From positions 2,728,001 through 2,792,000 of the forward strand of contig JANTUC010000004.1 of the NCBI GenBank assembly GCA_026873275.1: a DNA stretch of 64,000 nucleotides, written 5' to 3'. The notes under the pieces were generated by a model, which saw nothing but the letters and a program-made list of their open reading frames with translations, was not told the DNA's origin and did not search any database. The translations under genes were made by a program, and so were the position numbers. The stretch is from Pseudopithomyces maydicus. Lineage: Eukaryota > Ascomycota > Dothideomycetes > Pleosporales > Didymosphaeriaceae. Of this stretch, positions 45,199 to 56,897 are shown piece after piece; positions within the stretch are counted from its first letter, which is position 1; each line of letters starts with the position of its first letter.

Positions 45199-47009
45199 TT
45201 TGGGGAGGTTTGGTATGGTGTGTGGGTGGGTTTTGTATTAGGTAGGTTGGAGGGTGGCTTGAATGGTTCTTTTTGATGTGTTTGAGGATTAGGATTCGGG
45301 CGTGGGGGTTGTTCTAGATATATATATATAAATTCATGGGCCTGGGGTATGAGGGCTGAGAATCTGTGACGACGGTGACGTCATGGGGTCCAGATTCTGC
45401 GATGGTGGTCGGACCACGACGACATCGGGGCATGTGGAAAGTTCTAGCCAGGGTGGTGTTCCAAGGTCGATTTTAGGTGGCTGATATGCAGATAAGTTCT
45501 GTTTGGCCAAACCCCGTTTTAGCAGGCATCTACACGGTTTTGGAGATGGTAATCGTCCACTTCTTGCCTTGCCGCGGGTTGTCACATGAAGGAAGGTTGC
45601 ACCGTTTTTTCTCACGTAATTCAAATGAATTACACGCTCATGTATCTTAATTATGAGATAGAGCGATTCTATGAGGAGTCAGAATTCCCACCATCAGCAC
45701 TGCTCGGCCGGCATTCTTCTTGTATCATCAACGAAGCGTGCATTGATAGAACGTAGTAATACCTCCGACAACGAAGACCCTACTCCTGTAGACTTCAAAG
45801 TAAGATCTATAGTCTCTAATATCTACCACTTAACTTCATTGCAAATCTTTTCGAAGAATTAGCCACACTCCCAGTCTGTCATAATAACTGCATTAACTGT
45901 CACAATATCTAGAGCAATTATATCATGACTATTGCCAACCTCTTTATATACGCAAGTTCGTATAGTGTCACCAAGGCAGACAACAACTGTTTTTCCAATC
46001 AATCTTACCTGGTTAATTACAATATTGCTTCTTTTCGCACACAAATAACAACACATGACTGTTGCCAGCGTCGCTTTGGACTTTCTCCATCGTGTTCGAT
46101 TTATTTTTAAGCATTCATTCCTATCGAAGGTGGATACCGGGTTTAACGAGTTCGTTGATTAAAAAAGTACAAGTCGGTGCTGGGTTACTCAATCTTTGAT
46201 CGCGGGGAGTCATGGTACCAGGAATTCAGCACCATTGATGATCTAGGTACTGAGCCGTGAGCTCAGTAAGGGTATATCGATCTTAGTGTATCATTCAGGT
46301 GATACCCGCTGCTGATGCTTCTGCCCGTTAGGAACCCAGTCATAGTTCCCGTGGTGACACTTCCATTACACGTACTCATATTTCAGCCGTATTCAACGCT
46401 ATGGCCGCCCTGCAATATCAGACACGAAGTCTTATACCACGAACGGCACGATGTGTCACAGCTGTATAAAATGCTCCAACGAGCGTCGACGCAATAGCCG
46501 CTTTTAACGATGATTCAGAGTTCTCAAACACTAGATCGAAACCGACGAAGCACAATGCTACCCAGCTCACTGTAATGATAGGTTTGCATCGTAGCCGCAC
46601 GGTAGTAACTTCCTGGTAAAGAGGCGATCGTTCGAGAAGGAAATTTCCCGCTTTTGACAGTACATATGTATGGATAGGCGTACATGAAGATTACTGTTAT
46701 GCGAACAGTACTTTATCTTTACTATAGCGATTTGAAAGTTCTCTCTGTTCCCTGGAGAAAACAGGAAATATTGCTTTACCACAAAACCAGTGCGACATAT
46801 CTCCATGACTCCTCGTACACCGTCGCGCAAAAGCACGCACGGCCATTGCACAAGCCACATGCTCTTTCCCCACAGGCACGGGTACCACCAACGCTACCCA
46901 TTGAAGCGAATCGAATCCCAAATATATGTGACCTAGCTAGTCCCTGGCACAGGTAACGTTTCGTGCGGCTCAGCTGAAATTTCAGTCATACATCACGGAC
47001 AGTGTATGA
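45199..47009. other. Gene-poor, AT-rich interval
   Basis: The longest stretch without a supported gene in the window (about 2.1 kb counting the promoter that follows). Frames are short and carry no domains. From about 45640 the sequence is visibly AT-richer than its flanks. No inverted repeats or transposase fragments were recognised, so an old mutated repeat is possible but not shown. Confidence 0.45.
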
Positions 47010-47122
47010 GCATTGAAAGGCGCAAACGATATTCTCTGACTCTTCGATATCCCATTTATGGGGAGTTGGTCATGGAAAGGCGCTAGTAACGTTCTCCGAC
47101 TCATCAACATCATGTTTATGGG
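47010..47122. repeat. Diverged tandem duplication with 60-bp period
   Basis: Positions 47010-47062 and 47070-47122 align without gaps at a 60-bp offset. Shared blocks include GAAAGGCGC, TTCTC(T/C)GACTC and TTTATGGG; roughly three quarters of positions match. The second copy ends about 35 bases before a TATATATA element at 47157, so the duplication lies in the upstream region of the gene starting at 47367. Confidence 0.6.
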
Positions 47123-47156
47123 TCATCGACGTGGTGTTCGACTCAGCGGGGAGCAG

Positions 47157-47165
47157 TATATATAT
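47157..47165 (+). promoter_or_regulatory. TATA element of the gene at 47367
   Basis: TATATATA-type box about 200 bases before the start codon and directly downstream of the 60-bp duplication. Confidence 0.4.
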
Positions 47166-47366
47166 GGTGCTTGGAGACTTTCCTTCCTTCACTGCACCAC
47201 TGAAATCATTTACTGCAAACCATCGATAACACGGCTCTACACGAAGACCATAACTCCAAGAACGTCTCCCATAAAATCAAGTACGTTCCTTCCTCGACGG
47301 TGAAATGAGTGTCGAATCCCCCGCGCTGACCGACAACAGCCACACACAAGCTTACCCACACCGACC

Positions 47367-48050
47367 ATGGCCGCAAGCTCAAGTTCCAGCGCAGCCTATG
47401 ATCCCAACATCCAATTCAAAACCGCCTGCTTAGCCCTCGCCAGCCAACTCCTCACCTCCGTCGAACTCAGCGCCAAAACCGAGAGCGGAAAATGCATCAG
47501 TACATTCCCTCTCAAGGTCCCCATCGTCGATCAATCCTGCAAAGTCAACGCCTCACTCATCTACACCGGCCCCGACAATCTCGGTCCGAAACCCAACGCC
47601 GCAAAAGGTGTCGTCGGACCAAAGCAAGTAAATCCCCATGAGATATTCAGCGCCAAGGCTCTAGAAGAGATTGAGAAATGGGACTTCAACGAAATGGGGG
47701 GAGACACGGAGTACTGTTGCTGGACGATGGTTAGCAAGAAAATTGTTAGCGAGGACCTGACGTTGGAGTTCTTGTACCATGGGCCGAACCAAGATCCGAA
47801 GGTGGAGCAGGCGAAGGGGAATAGCGGGAAGGGTGAGTACAACGAGTGTAGCGGGGATATGCGGAAGTTACTAGAAGAAATGAAGGCGGAGGGCAAGTCG
47901 TTTGAGGACTTTGAGAAGCACATGAGGCAACATCCGAATTGGAGGGATCAATATGTGAAGGAGAGGCAGATTTCTGCACAAGGGGAGGGGGTGAAAACGC
48001 CTGAGCATGGATACACATGTACATATGTGTGTAGAAAGTCAGTGCTATAG
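47367..48050 (+). CDS. Hypothetical protein, 227 aa
   Basis: An intronless frame from an ATG in strong context (ACCATGGC). There is no signal peptide or membrane helix. Residues 1-12 are Ala/Ser-rich. The middle has short hydrophobic strands (KTACLALASQLLTSVEL, DLTLEFLYHG) and several Cys (EYCCWTM, NECSGD). The C-terminal part is charged and ends YTCTYVCRKSVL. I do not recognise a family. The even composition, strong start and own promoter element support a real gene. Confidence 0.6.
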   Translation: MAASSSSSAAYDPNIQFKTACLALASQLLTSVELSAKTESGKCISTFPLKVPIVDQSCKVNASLIYTGPDNLGPKPNAAKGVVGPKQVNPHEIFSAKALEEIEKWDFNEMGGDTEYCCWTMVSKKIVSEDLTLEFLYHGPNQDPKVEQAKGNSGKGEYNECSGDMRKLLEEMKAEGKSFEDFEKHMRQHPNWRDQYVKERQISAQGEGVKTPEHGYTCTYVCRKSVL

Positions 48051-48343
48051 GGCGACAGGATCAATGGAACAGATCAACCTGGCACCATCAACCTGAAAAT
48101 AAAACACCATTCTTTCTCCTCACATGACCATGTTATTCTGCAATGATCCTGCGCTGGTCATGTCCAAGACCAGCGAATAAAGTTGACTCTCCCGAGGACC
48201 CCCCTCAAAACCGCAAGCCACAAAGCCACGCCCCCACCCCACCCCACCCCACCCCCACGCCAAGACGCGCGCACGGCGACCCACTTGTGCCTGGACTGAT
48301 GGATGGATCGTCCCGCTGTCGCTCCCCGTCCGAACCATCAACC

Positions 48344-49876
48344 ATGCGTTCGCTGCCACTCAGCCTATCATTACTCTCGCTGGGCCTTTCACATGGCGTC
48401 CTCGCATCCCCGGACCAGTCGCTCGACTGCATCGGCCACGACGGGCAGATACAGCCCGAGTGCCGCCCCATGAAACCCGTCACGACCGTTACCCCTGGTG
48501 CATACTACATCGCCAAGGTCCCCTGTCCAGACTGCAAGGTGGAGGAGGTCTCCGGCGAGCGCGAAAACAGGACCTCCAAGCTCGTGGACGTGGATAATGA
48601 TCTGGTGAGTTTCGCCCTTGTCGTCCGCATTCTGTTGGGCTGCAAGCAAGCAAGCAAGCAAGCAGGCCAGCAAACACGCACGCACGCAAGACTATATTTA
48701 CAAAAAGAAAGACCAAAAGAAAAGCTAACCCACCCCCCACCGCAGTTCTTCAACATCTCCCTCACCCGCGACCACCGCACCCTCCTCCTCAACAGCGCCC
48801 CCATCTTCCCAACGCTCTCTACAACCCCGCGCCCCCCTCCATCCTAACCTCCCAGATCCCCCCAACTTCACCCGCGCCGACCTCACCGACACCCTCGCCT
48901 GCGCCCGCAAATGCCACGCCGACGCCCCCACCTGCCCCTGCCTAGACGCCGTGTCCCTCTCCACGCCCACCCTCGACTTCGACCACTTCGCCAAATGGCT
49001 CTCCTCGCACGCGGAAACCCAAACCGAGAAATGGGAACTCACCTTCGACGCCATCGGGGGGTCTAACGTCGGAGGCGTAGGCGGCAGAGAAGGAAAAGGA
49101 AAAGGAGAAGAAAAAGACGCACACCGCGCGTTCGACAGCCCGGAGCAATCCGTCCTGCGCATCATAATGCAGGGAAGGGAAATCAGCGAGGATGACACCC
49201 GCGGCGGGCATAATCAGGGCGCCAGTCCGCTCGCCGGAAGCTACCAGGATCCAGACCCCATCTACGAGTACGAAATCGCAAGCATCGAGTTCTCCCAGCG
49301 CTACGCCGACGTGCCGCGCGCGGAGCCGCTCTCCCTCTGGGGCAAGCTGCGCCGCTTCTTTGGCGCCGACGTCGTGCGCGCGGATGGGCACACGGTGTAT
49401 CTGGCTGCGGAGTGGGGCGCGTGGGGGAAGAAGGGGTCGTTGCGGCAGGGCTTTGGCGTCGTGCTGCATGAGTGGCGGTGGGATATTGTGTTTGGCGTTG
49501 TGGGCGTTGTCGCGCTTGCGCTGGGCGGCGTGTGGGTGTCCAAGTGGGTGTTCTTGGCGGTTAAGAGGCAGAGGGAGCTCGCGAGGTGGGATGGCATGGA
49601 TCAGGTGTGGGCGCGGTTGCGGAGGGATGGTGGGGAGGAAGGGGCGCAGTTGTTGGAGGGGGGTATAGGGATGAGGTGGGTGGGGAGGGGAGTGGTGGTG
49701 GGAGGTATAGGGATGGAGGGTATCGGGATGGAAGTAGAGACGAGGGGTACAGAGATGAGCCTGAGCACGAGGGCAGTCCGCCGAGTTACGAGGAGGAGGT
49801 TCAAAAGAACAAGCCGTTGCCCGATAAGCCGCTGCCGGATAAACCGCTGCCGGCAGTGCCGTTGATAGATGCATAG
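48344..49876 (+). CDS. Secreted single-pass membrane protein of unknown function, frame broken three times
   Basis: Exon 1 (48344-48604) encodes a signal peptide (MRSLPLSLSLLSLGLSHGVLA) and a Cys-bearing ectodomain start (PCPDCKVEE). A 141-nt intron carries a CAAG microsatellite; exon 2 runs 48746-49876. Three frames must be joined: LFFNISLTRDH, then YNPAPPSILTS, then NFTRADLTDTLACARKC with four Cys close together, continuing through one membrane helix (VFGVVGVVALALGGVWV). A last shift leads to a cytoplasmic tail of YRD repeats, PPSYEEE and three KPLPDKPLP-type units ending LIDA. Adding one C near 48798-48810, one C in 48858-48863 and one G in 49658-49663 gives exactly 464 codons. The tail could bind SH3 or WW partners. 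The family is not recognised beyond a conserved-looking fungal ectodomain. Confidence 0.72.
48640..48686 (+). repeat. Intronic CAAG/CACG microsatellite
   Basis: About six copies of a CAAG unit followed by a CACG/ACGC-rich stretch, inside the 141-nt intron of the gene at 48344. It does not touch the splice sites. Confidence 0.7.
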
Positions 49877-50760
49877 GGTATCGGAGGGAATCTACTACTT
49901 TATTTCTTGCTGGGTAATGCATACATATACATACATACATGAATGTGTATACCCGATGCCTTTTCTACATGATGTCCAACGGCATTCAACTCCTACATAA
50001 AGAGATGCATAGGTACATAATGCATCCGACCAACCATCAGCACGGTCCCAAAATCATCTGAAGAGAATCGAAACATGAACCTTCCCAATCCCCCTCCCGT
50101 CCACGGAGTTAAGCCCACCCGTACATGCAAAGCGTCGCTGGGCTTACCTTGCCTCTCTCGAGCGAGCCGATCCCAATCCAATCGGCCCGCGAATCAGGCG
50201 TCGCGCATACGCCCCGGGGCGATGGAGATGACACCACCTCGATTGCAGAACAGACATACGTATATCCATACATACGTACGTATATTCGTATATACAGCAG
50301 TTCATAGGAAGATTGGAAGATATGAATTGGAAGATAGGTCGGTAGGTAGGTAGATAGGTACCTAGCCCCAAGCTCCCACTCCATACATATATGTATACAT
50401 ACATACATACACACATACATAGCCATGTAGCTTATCCCTGGATCTAAGTAAGTATCTACCACCGCAACCAATAGGACCCCACGTATAAAGTGCAGCGGCG
50501 GGCAAGCGCCAGGTGATACAGGTACGTCCTTACGTTCGTTGGTGTTTATATATGTATCTATCTATATATATATAGATATAAGAGGGGCGGTATCTCTTCC
50601 TGGAATCTCGATACGTAGATTATTCAAATTGTATTGGTTTTAGGAGAGTACGCACTTGCTTGTTTGATTGGTTTTGACGGTTTCTGTCGTCTTGAGATAT
50701 ATTGGAGAGGATTTCGTGAACACTTTTAACATCGTTGACGGCTTCGTATTAATTGATATC
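49877..50760. other. Intergenic region rich in tetranucleotide repeats
   Basis: No gene. Several short (CATA)n, (GTAC/GTAT)n, (GGTA)n and (TATC/TATA)n tracts occur at about 49918-49950, 50262-50300, 50336-50362, 50385-50425 and 50549-50580. Confidence 0.55.
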
Positions 50761-51866
50761 ATGGTTAAGGTTGCGGTTGCGGGGGGACGGGGAGTACGTA
50801 TACTTGCTACTTCTTTTTCTCCTTCTGGGAGTCGTGGTTTGATCGTGGTTTAATTGTCGTCTAGATGTCGCCACGGAACTCCTCCGCTCAGCGATCGCAT
50901 CAGGAAAGCACGAGATTACAATTCTCACCAGGTCGATTCCAGAGAAGAAGATAGACGGCGTAGAGTACAAAGTCGTGTACGCATCACCCTAAGTCTCCCT
51001 CAATCCCCCCATCCAAGCTATCCGTACACTCCCCACAACGAAGACTAACCACCCACCAGCGACTACGCCTCCCTCCCCTCCCTCACCACCGCTCTAACCG
51101 GCACCCACACCCTCCTCTCCTTCCTCCTCGCCCCCCAAGACCCCTCCTCCACCCTCCAAAAAACCTCATCCACGCCTGCATCGCCGCATCCGTAACGCGC
51201 TTCGCCCCCTCCGAATGGTCCATCAAGAACGACAACGGGTGCGCGCCCTACGCCAGCAAGGACGCCATCGCGTCGTACCTCGCGGAGCTCAAAGCGACCA
51301 ACCAGCTACCCGGCCTGCAGCACTGCTTGTTCCAGCCGAGCATCTTCATGGAGTACTTCGCGCACGGCGGGCGGAGGCGGAACGCGGGCCTTCACACGTG
51401 GACGTTCTTCGTGGACTTTGAGCGCAGGAGGGCCATCGTGCTGGATGGCGGCGACCAGCCCATTGTGTTGACGGCTGTCGGTGACGCGAGCGCCATGCTG
51501 GATCGAGCGCTCAGCGACGAGCGCGTTTGGCCCGTCGTGGGCGGTATGCGTGGGGCGCGCACCAGCGTCAACGAGCTGATTGAGCTAGGTAAGAAGATAC
51601 GCGGCGGCGAGTGGAGCGTGGATTACGTGAAGAGCGGGGACGTGGAGAGGGGTGTGCTGGACACGAGTTGGGTGCCGCGCATGACGCATCCGGTTATTCC
51701 TGAGGAGGAGAGGGAGGCGTTTTCAAAGTCGTTTGTGAATATGTTTTTGGGGGCGATGAAGAGGGGTGCGTGGGAGACGGGGGAGGAGTGGAATGAGAGG
51801 TTTCCTGAGTATGGTTTTATGGGGGTGGAGGAGTATTTGAGGGAGGCGTGGGAGGGGGTGGAGTGA
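50761..51866 (+). CDS. NmrA-like NAD(P)-binding protein, frame broken twice
   Basis: Exons 50761-50793, 50865-50976 and 51060-51866 (introns 71 and 83 nt). Read literally, exon 1 gives MVKVAVAGGRG and the splice falls out of frame. One more G in the run 50781-50786 gives VAVAGGTGNVATELLRSAI, the NmrA dinucleotide-binding motif split by intron 1. A second break lies in the six-A run 51158-51163: seven A's give TLQKNLIHACIAASVTRFAPSEW, again as in the family. With both bases the model is 317 residues, the usual size. NmrA-like proteins are atypical SDRs that sense or use NAD(P)H, including regulators and isoflavone-reductase-like enzymes. Which one this is cannot be told. Confidence 0.85.
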
Positions 51867-53061
51867 ATTGAAGGGATTTGAGTGGGGCGGGAGGGAGTTG
51901 AGTAGTGTGAGAGGAAGTTGAGATAGTTAGATAATAGCGATGGGGGTAGTCGACAGATTGGATGCAATGAGCTAGGTTTTATACAAAGATGAACTGAAGA
52001 ATCTTGAAACGAAACCGAAGACAGTGTGTTGGGTGGGAGCTGAGCATGTTGGGACGTATATACACTACGTGGAGGGCGGTTGAAGATCTTCCCTCGCCAT
52101 TTAGTTTTCTTTGATCTCAGAGCTGAATAAACTCGAGATGCAACAGTTTAATTATCGGTGTGCGGAACTGATGAGATCATTCTGCCACCAGCCCATGGCA
52201 AACCAAACGCAATGAGTTCATCTAAAGCAACACTAAAACAACTGAACAAATACGAGAGGATATATCAAATTCCATTTGATGGAATTAGTATTGTTTAGAC
52301 TCAAGCCACACCGACACGACTATCATGAGCAAGATTGGATCACTTCGTACGGGAAAAGAGCGAAGCTGGTCTGTTTTGGTCCATCCGTACAAAGAGAGAC
52401 CAGATGATGGCCAGCTCCTCAAACGCTGTTGAGACGGCTAACCCTACAAGCATGGGGGCCATTTATCTGCATTCAACATTTTTCATCTACGATCATGCTT
52501 TATACATTCACCGCTTTTTTCCGTCCAGATCATTCAACCTGTAGATGTAACTATAACTATATCATAGCACTAGAGACTGAACATATCTGAGACACTGTGG
52601 CGCATCGAGACTCTAACCGAAGCCAAAACCGGAAAAATAGTGCTTACAATCTTGAGATCCAGAAGCTCCAGGCTCCACAATAATATTGTTAGAAATGCTT
52701 AACCAATTACCCTTTCTTGCTTTCTACGCAACCTTTGGGTTTATTTCGTGGCCTGTAGCGACGGACGTGACTCGGAGTCTTTCTGTCTTGTTATCTAGGC
52801 TCTCCCAGTTTTATCTACAGGAGGTTAGCGTCGAATATGCACACTGGTGCATGGGCACAGCCTCCCGGGCGTATGCAAGGCCGTAGCCTCTTATATACTG
52901 CAACCTGGCCACCATATCGAACTTCACGTCATTGTCTTCTTCCTCCTGCTTTTCCTTTATTACTTGTATGCCAATGGCAACGTCAACACCAATATTGCGC
53001 AACAGATTACACCTTGAATATACTTTCGCCCTTCACACATTAGCTACAACCTATCTCCAGG
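51867..53061. other. Intergenic region, no gene recognised
   Basis: 1.2 kb between two plus-strand genes; only short frames without domains. Confidence 0.45.
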
Positions 53062-54622
53062 ATGCTTTCCCGCAGCGTAGCCGCCGGTGCAGTCAAGTTT
53101 ACACAGGAACGCATTGAGTTCATGGAGACTTTATGGCAACTGAAGGACACCCTCATGAGATCCTTAGCCGCTTCGTATGACCCAGCGCGATATGGGTTCG
53201 ACTTGGAGCCTTCTAGAAATGCTTTCCAGGACGCAAAGACAAACCTTGAAAGATTAACACACGTTGTTTTACTACAATCTCTAGAGAAAGGTAAATACGG
53301 ATGTTTGGCCATAGAAAATCAGCTGTTATCACCAGTTTTCGAATCTCTGGGACCATCAGCACACGAACAGATACAGCAGATACAACATCTAAGCTGGCGT
53401 GCCAAATCTGAAGTACAAGAGATAATCGAGCACTACTCTGATCCTGTGAAGTACCCCGGTCTCTTACGCCTCGAAAAAGCTGAGCAAGTCGTGAATACTG
53501 GCACCAAGCCGCAGTTCTCCTGGTCGGACCATGGGTGGAATATTCAATCGTGGAAACGGTCGGTCATCGTCATCCGATATGATTATGCAGATTCTGATCT
53601 AAGCAGTGCGGAATATCGTATCCTAGAGCTTTATGCGGCGCCAAGATGCCTGAGGTGGATGCTCTCTTTCGAGGAACGAGACATTCCCAGGGAAATACGA
53701 GATCTCATTTATTCAGAACTGATATATTCCATTCACGACCCAGATGAGACACCCCTCCGCATAGGTCCCGACTCAAGGGGTGAATTCCGCTCTTATAGGG
53801 AACCTAATTGTTACGTACAAGAAGATCTTTATCAGCAATCTTGGCTCATAAATCCTGAATTTGTCGGCCGAAGAATAGCCGGGGAAATAACGAAAGTTTT
53901 TTTCGCCGAGTCTCATTTCTGGTTAACCAGTGCTGAGGTTCTACCTGATCTCCTTGCTTATGACCCGTTCAATATCGGGTTTCAACCATTCAACTGGATA
54001 CGAAAACTCACTATTCTAGAAGATGTCAGTGACTCACGTTTACATGACAACTTGATGCAGCTTTGCAGAATTAAACGCAAGGATCTGCTACAAATAGAAC
54101 TCTGTTTTCTCACTAGCTTCTTCACGTCACCCATGTTTGGGAACAGGCAACTGGACAAATTGCAGCTACTTGAAGACATCCGTTGGCCCGTCTACGAACT
54201 CATTCATTCTTGTAGCAAAGTTCGCATCTGGTACATCACTATCCGCCGGTCACGCGGGCCTTGCACAAGATCTCGTGTTCAAAGAATTCCTGATTATTGT
54301 CGAAAACGATCCAGGTCACTATACGTCATCAAGGCGCCGATGATTGACTACTTTACCTTGACTGCTGAGGAGTGGGACCAAGTAAGCTCATTTCGGACTT
54401 TGATTGGTTTTCGCTGATGATATACCAATTTAGGAGAAAACTGCCAAAAGCGATGTAGACTCCACCAGGAAAGTTTTCCCCGGGAGAACATCCAGGAGTG
54501 AGATCAGTAATGCTCTCAGACTGCGCTGGCATGAAAGCGGAGAGCCAGAGGATTTTTCTAATGCTCGATGGGCGAAATTTCCTAGATTGTGGGAGTGGAA
54601 TACACAAGATATTCGTAAATAG
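53062..54622 (+). CDS. Hypothetical protein with a PREIRDLIYSEL motif
   Basis: Exons 53062-54381 and 54434-54622, around a 52-nt intron (GTAAGC...TTTAG), give 502 residues. The intron keeps the frame open into EKTAKSDVDSTRK and an end LWEWNTQDIRK. The centre has DIPREIRDLIYSELIYSIHD, the short motif common to many dothideomycete proteins of the 2EXR/F-box-like type (usually LPxEIRxxIYxxxL). Hydrophobic-aromatic segments follow (IAGEITKVFFAESHFWL, PFNWIRKLTIL), again as in those proteins. No signal peptide. A role in ubiquitin ligase complexes is only a family-level guess. Confidence 0.75.
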
Positions 54623-55739
54623 ATTCTAGCTGACGAAAGTGACGGCGAGTGACTGCGGCGGCGATGAATGGTGATAGAAGCATGAATCTCAAACAGTGTT
54701 TTCCTTATCGCGGACGAGAGAATTTCATACTGAAGATTACAACGCTATTTGAACTGTCTCTGATCTATATGGTTCAATTCACTTAATCTTGTTATGAAGA
54801 CCTAGACACATGGTGCTAGTACCCGCTAATGGAAAACCAGACACAACGAGTTTATTTAGTATACACAGGAATCAAGAGTGAGTCACTGAAATTGCCAACC
54901 CTGAAACCCAGGTACTAATCGATGGCAGCGCGAAGTCTTGTCTGATGTTACAGTGTTAGCCGTAAGTAGATAGAAATGAGTACTAATGATATCGCATTTA
55001 GCTATTAAAGTTAACTGCATTAATATAACGAGAGGGCCGTTTTCAATCGTCACACAAGGGGTTGACAGCTTTTTCTCCATTATATGCGTTTTCATCCAGT
55101 CAGCTACTCTGCTGCCGCTTTCTAAAAACACAAAACAACAATATAACGAGTACAATACACATTTTTGTCACTATCGAAATAGAGAGTATGGTATTGTGCT
55201 GATGTGGTTTTCTCCACAGCCTCACGAGCCGCTCGTTGAGCTAGCGCCCCCACCACTGTCCGCTCGTTCGCGCTAAACATTGCAGTGAAATATGCAATAA
55301 GTCATCAACATATCTCATCAATCTGCATTCACCGTCTCATGATTGGTGTTTTGTCTTATTGCTTCTTGTTACTTATAATCCTAGCTTCCTTCAAGGAACT
55401 TAGAGTAGCGAAGTATGACTTTTATTCACCATAACCACTAACTCTCAACCCCACCAATAAGTAAACGATAGCCGTCTCATTAGTATCCAGATAGCACCAA
55501 CCCTATCCCACAGCCTTTCACGTTCTCTAGAGTCTAGTTCACACTACACAGCCATAGACTCTACGTCCCTCCATCCAACCTTCTCCACAATCGCAGTGTT
55601 CCAAATCTTTTACAACAACGCCCTCCCATCACAAAACGCACTCAACGTCTGGTCGTTCAAAAATCATCACATAAAATCCTATCCACAATATACACAAGAA
55701 GCGAATCCCCACCCTCTCCCTCTCCCTTTTTCAACCCAT
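54623..55739. other. Intergenic region between convergent genes
   Basis: About 1.1 kb, AT-rich, without supported frames. Confidence 0.45.
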
Positions 55740-56790
55740 CTACGCATAAAACAAGCTCTTAATCTTCGGCAGCACCCCCGTATACGCCACGCCCGAGCTC
55801 GGCTCCATGCTAAAGAAGTAATCCGCCCACCACGGGCCCGCCGCCCACCACAAAGCACCATACCAAACATCACTGTTTTCTCCCATATACTTGAGCCCAT
55901 CCTGCAACGCACTGATGCACTGCGCATTGTTGCCACCCGCATACTCCCCAATCATGCCCAACTTCTTGTTATCCTTCAGCCACTTTGTCGCAGCCTGCAG
56001 ACGCTCCTTGAAGATGGTAGCGCTCACGCACTCAGCGTGCGTACCCGAGCCGTCGCTGTCGAGGTACTGGTGCATCTGGTAGACGAGCTTGTTCTGAGGA
56101 TCCTTTAGGTTGACGAGGGACGCGGCGTTGCCCGAGGACACCCAGGTCCAGGCGCCGGTCCAGCTGTTGCCCTCGGGGGTGATGTACTGGGAGGTTGCGC
56201 CTGCGGCGCGGACGCCGTCGATGGCGGCTTGGTTGAGGTTGAAGACGAGCTGCTGGTCCATGTCGTGGTATTCGTTGTTGGTGTCGAAGACGACGAGGGA
56301 GTTGTCTTTGAACTTGGCGGCGACGTTTTGCCACCAGGTTTTGAAGCCGGCTGTGTCGGTGATGATGGCGCCGTTGAAGCGGCCGTAGTTGTGCGGTTGG
56401 ATCATGGCGTAGGCGCCTTTGGAGGTGATGTAGGTGACTTGCTCGGTGAGGTTGCCGAGGTAGTCTTTGTCGAAGGCGCCGGTGAGGGTGGGGGTGAGGC
56501 GTTCCATGACTGTGGGGGGTTAGCATTCGGTGTTGGATGGGGTGAGGGATATGTATGGTATGGTATGGACATGACGTACGGAAGTTGAGGCGGAACATGT
56601 TCATTCCCTGGCCGATGAACTGGTCGATGGTGTTGTAGTCGTACCAGATGTATTCCTTTCCATACTTTCCAGGGATAGTTCCCTCTCCGAATTCAGCACC
56701 AGACTCGTTGATGCCGAACCATTTCAACTTGCGCGTCTGAGCAAGCGCGCTGCTTGCCAGGGCAAGAGTAGCCAGAAGTTCGAAACGCAT
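55740..56790 (-). CDS. Secreted GH5 endo-beta-1,4-glucanase
   Basis: Exons 56790-56580 and 56509-55740, around a 70-nt intron (GTACGT...CACAG) that falls in NFLMERL, give 326 residues. The signal peptide MRFELLATLALASSALAQ is followed directly by KLKWFGINESGAEFGE. Further GH5 landmarks are AMIQPHNYGRFNG, the acid/base Glu in FDTNNEYHDM (about 150) and the nucleophile Glu in MIGEYAGG (about 259), with ALWWAAGPWW lining the cleft. This is the subfamily 5 (EG II/EglA-like) pattern, cutting internal beta-1,4 bonds of cellulose and related glucans outside the cell. There is no cellulose-binding module or linker. A TATAAAG lies about 100 bases upstream. Confidence 0.95.
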
Positions 56791-56890
56791 GATTGTGTAT
56801 GTCCGTACGACCAAGTCTTTGCGATTGTCTGTCGAGGAGCTTTAGATCCAACCTAGAGCATCTGTACGCATGTATGCAAGGAACGTCCAT

Positions 56891-56897
56891 CTTTATA
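56891..56897 (-). promoter_or_regulatory. TATA box of the GH5 gene
   Basis: TATAAAG on the minus strand, about 100 bases before the start codon at 56790. Confidence 0.45.

Noticed and set aside
44658..45276. Three overlapping plus-strand frames
   Set aside because: Ser/Pro/Leu-rich low complexity, antisense to the small hydrophilic protein gene and its promoter.
48942..49940. Open frame of 332 codons on the minus strand
   Set aside because: Antisense shadow of the membrane protein gene in GC-rich DNA; Pro/His-rich with no domain.
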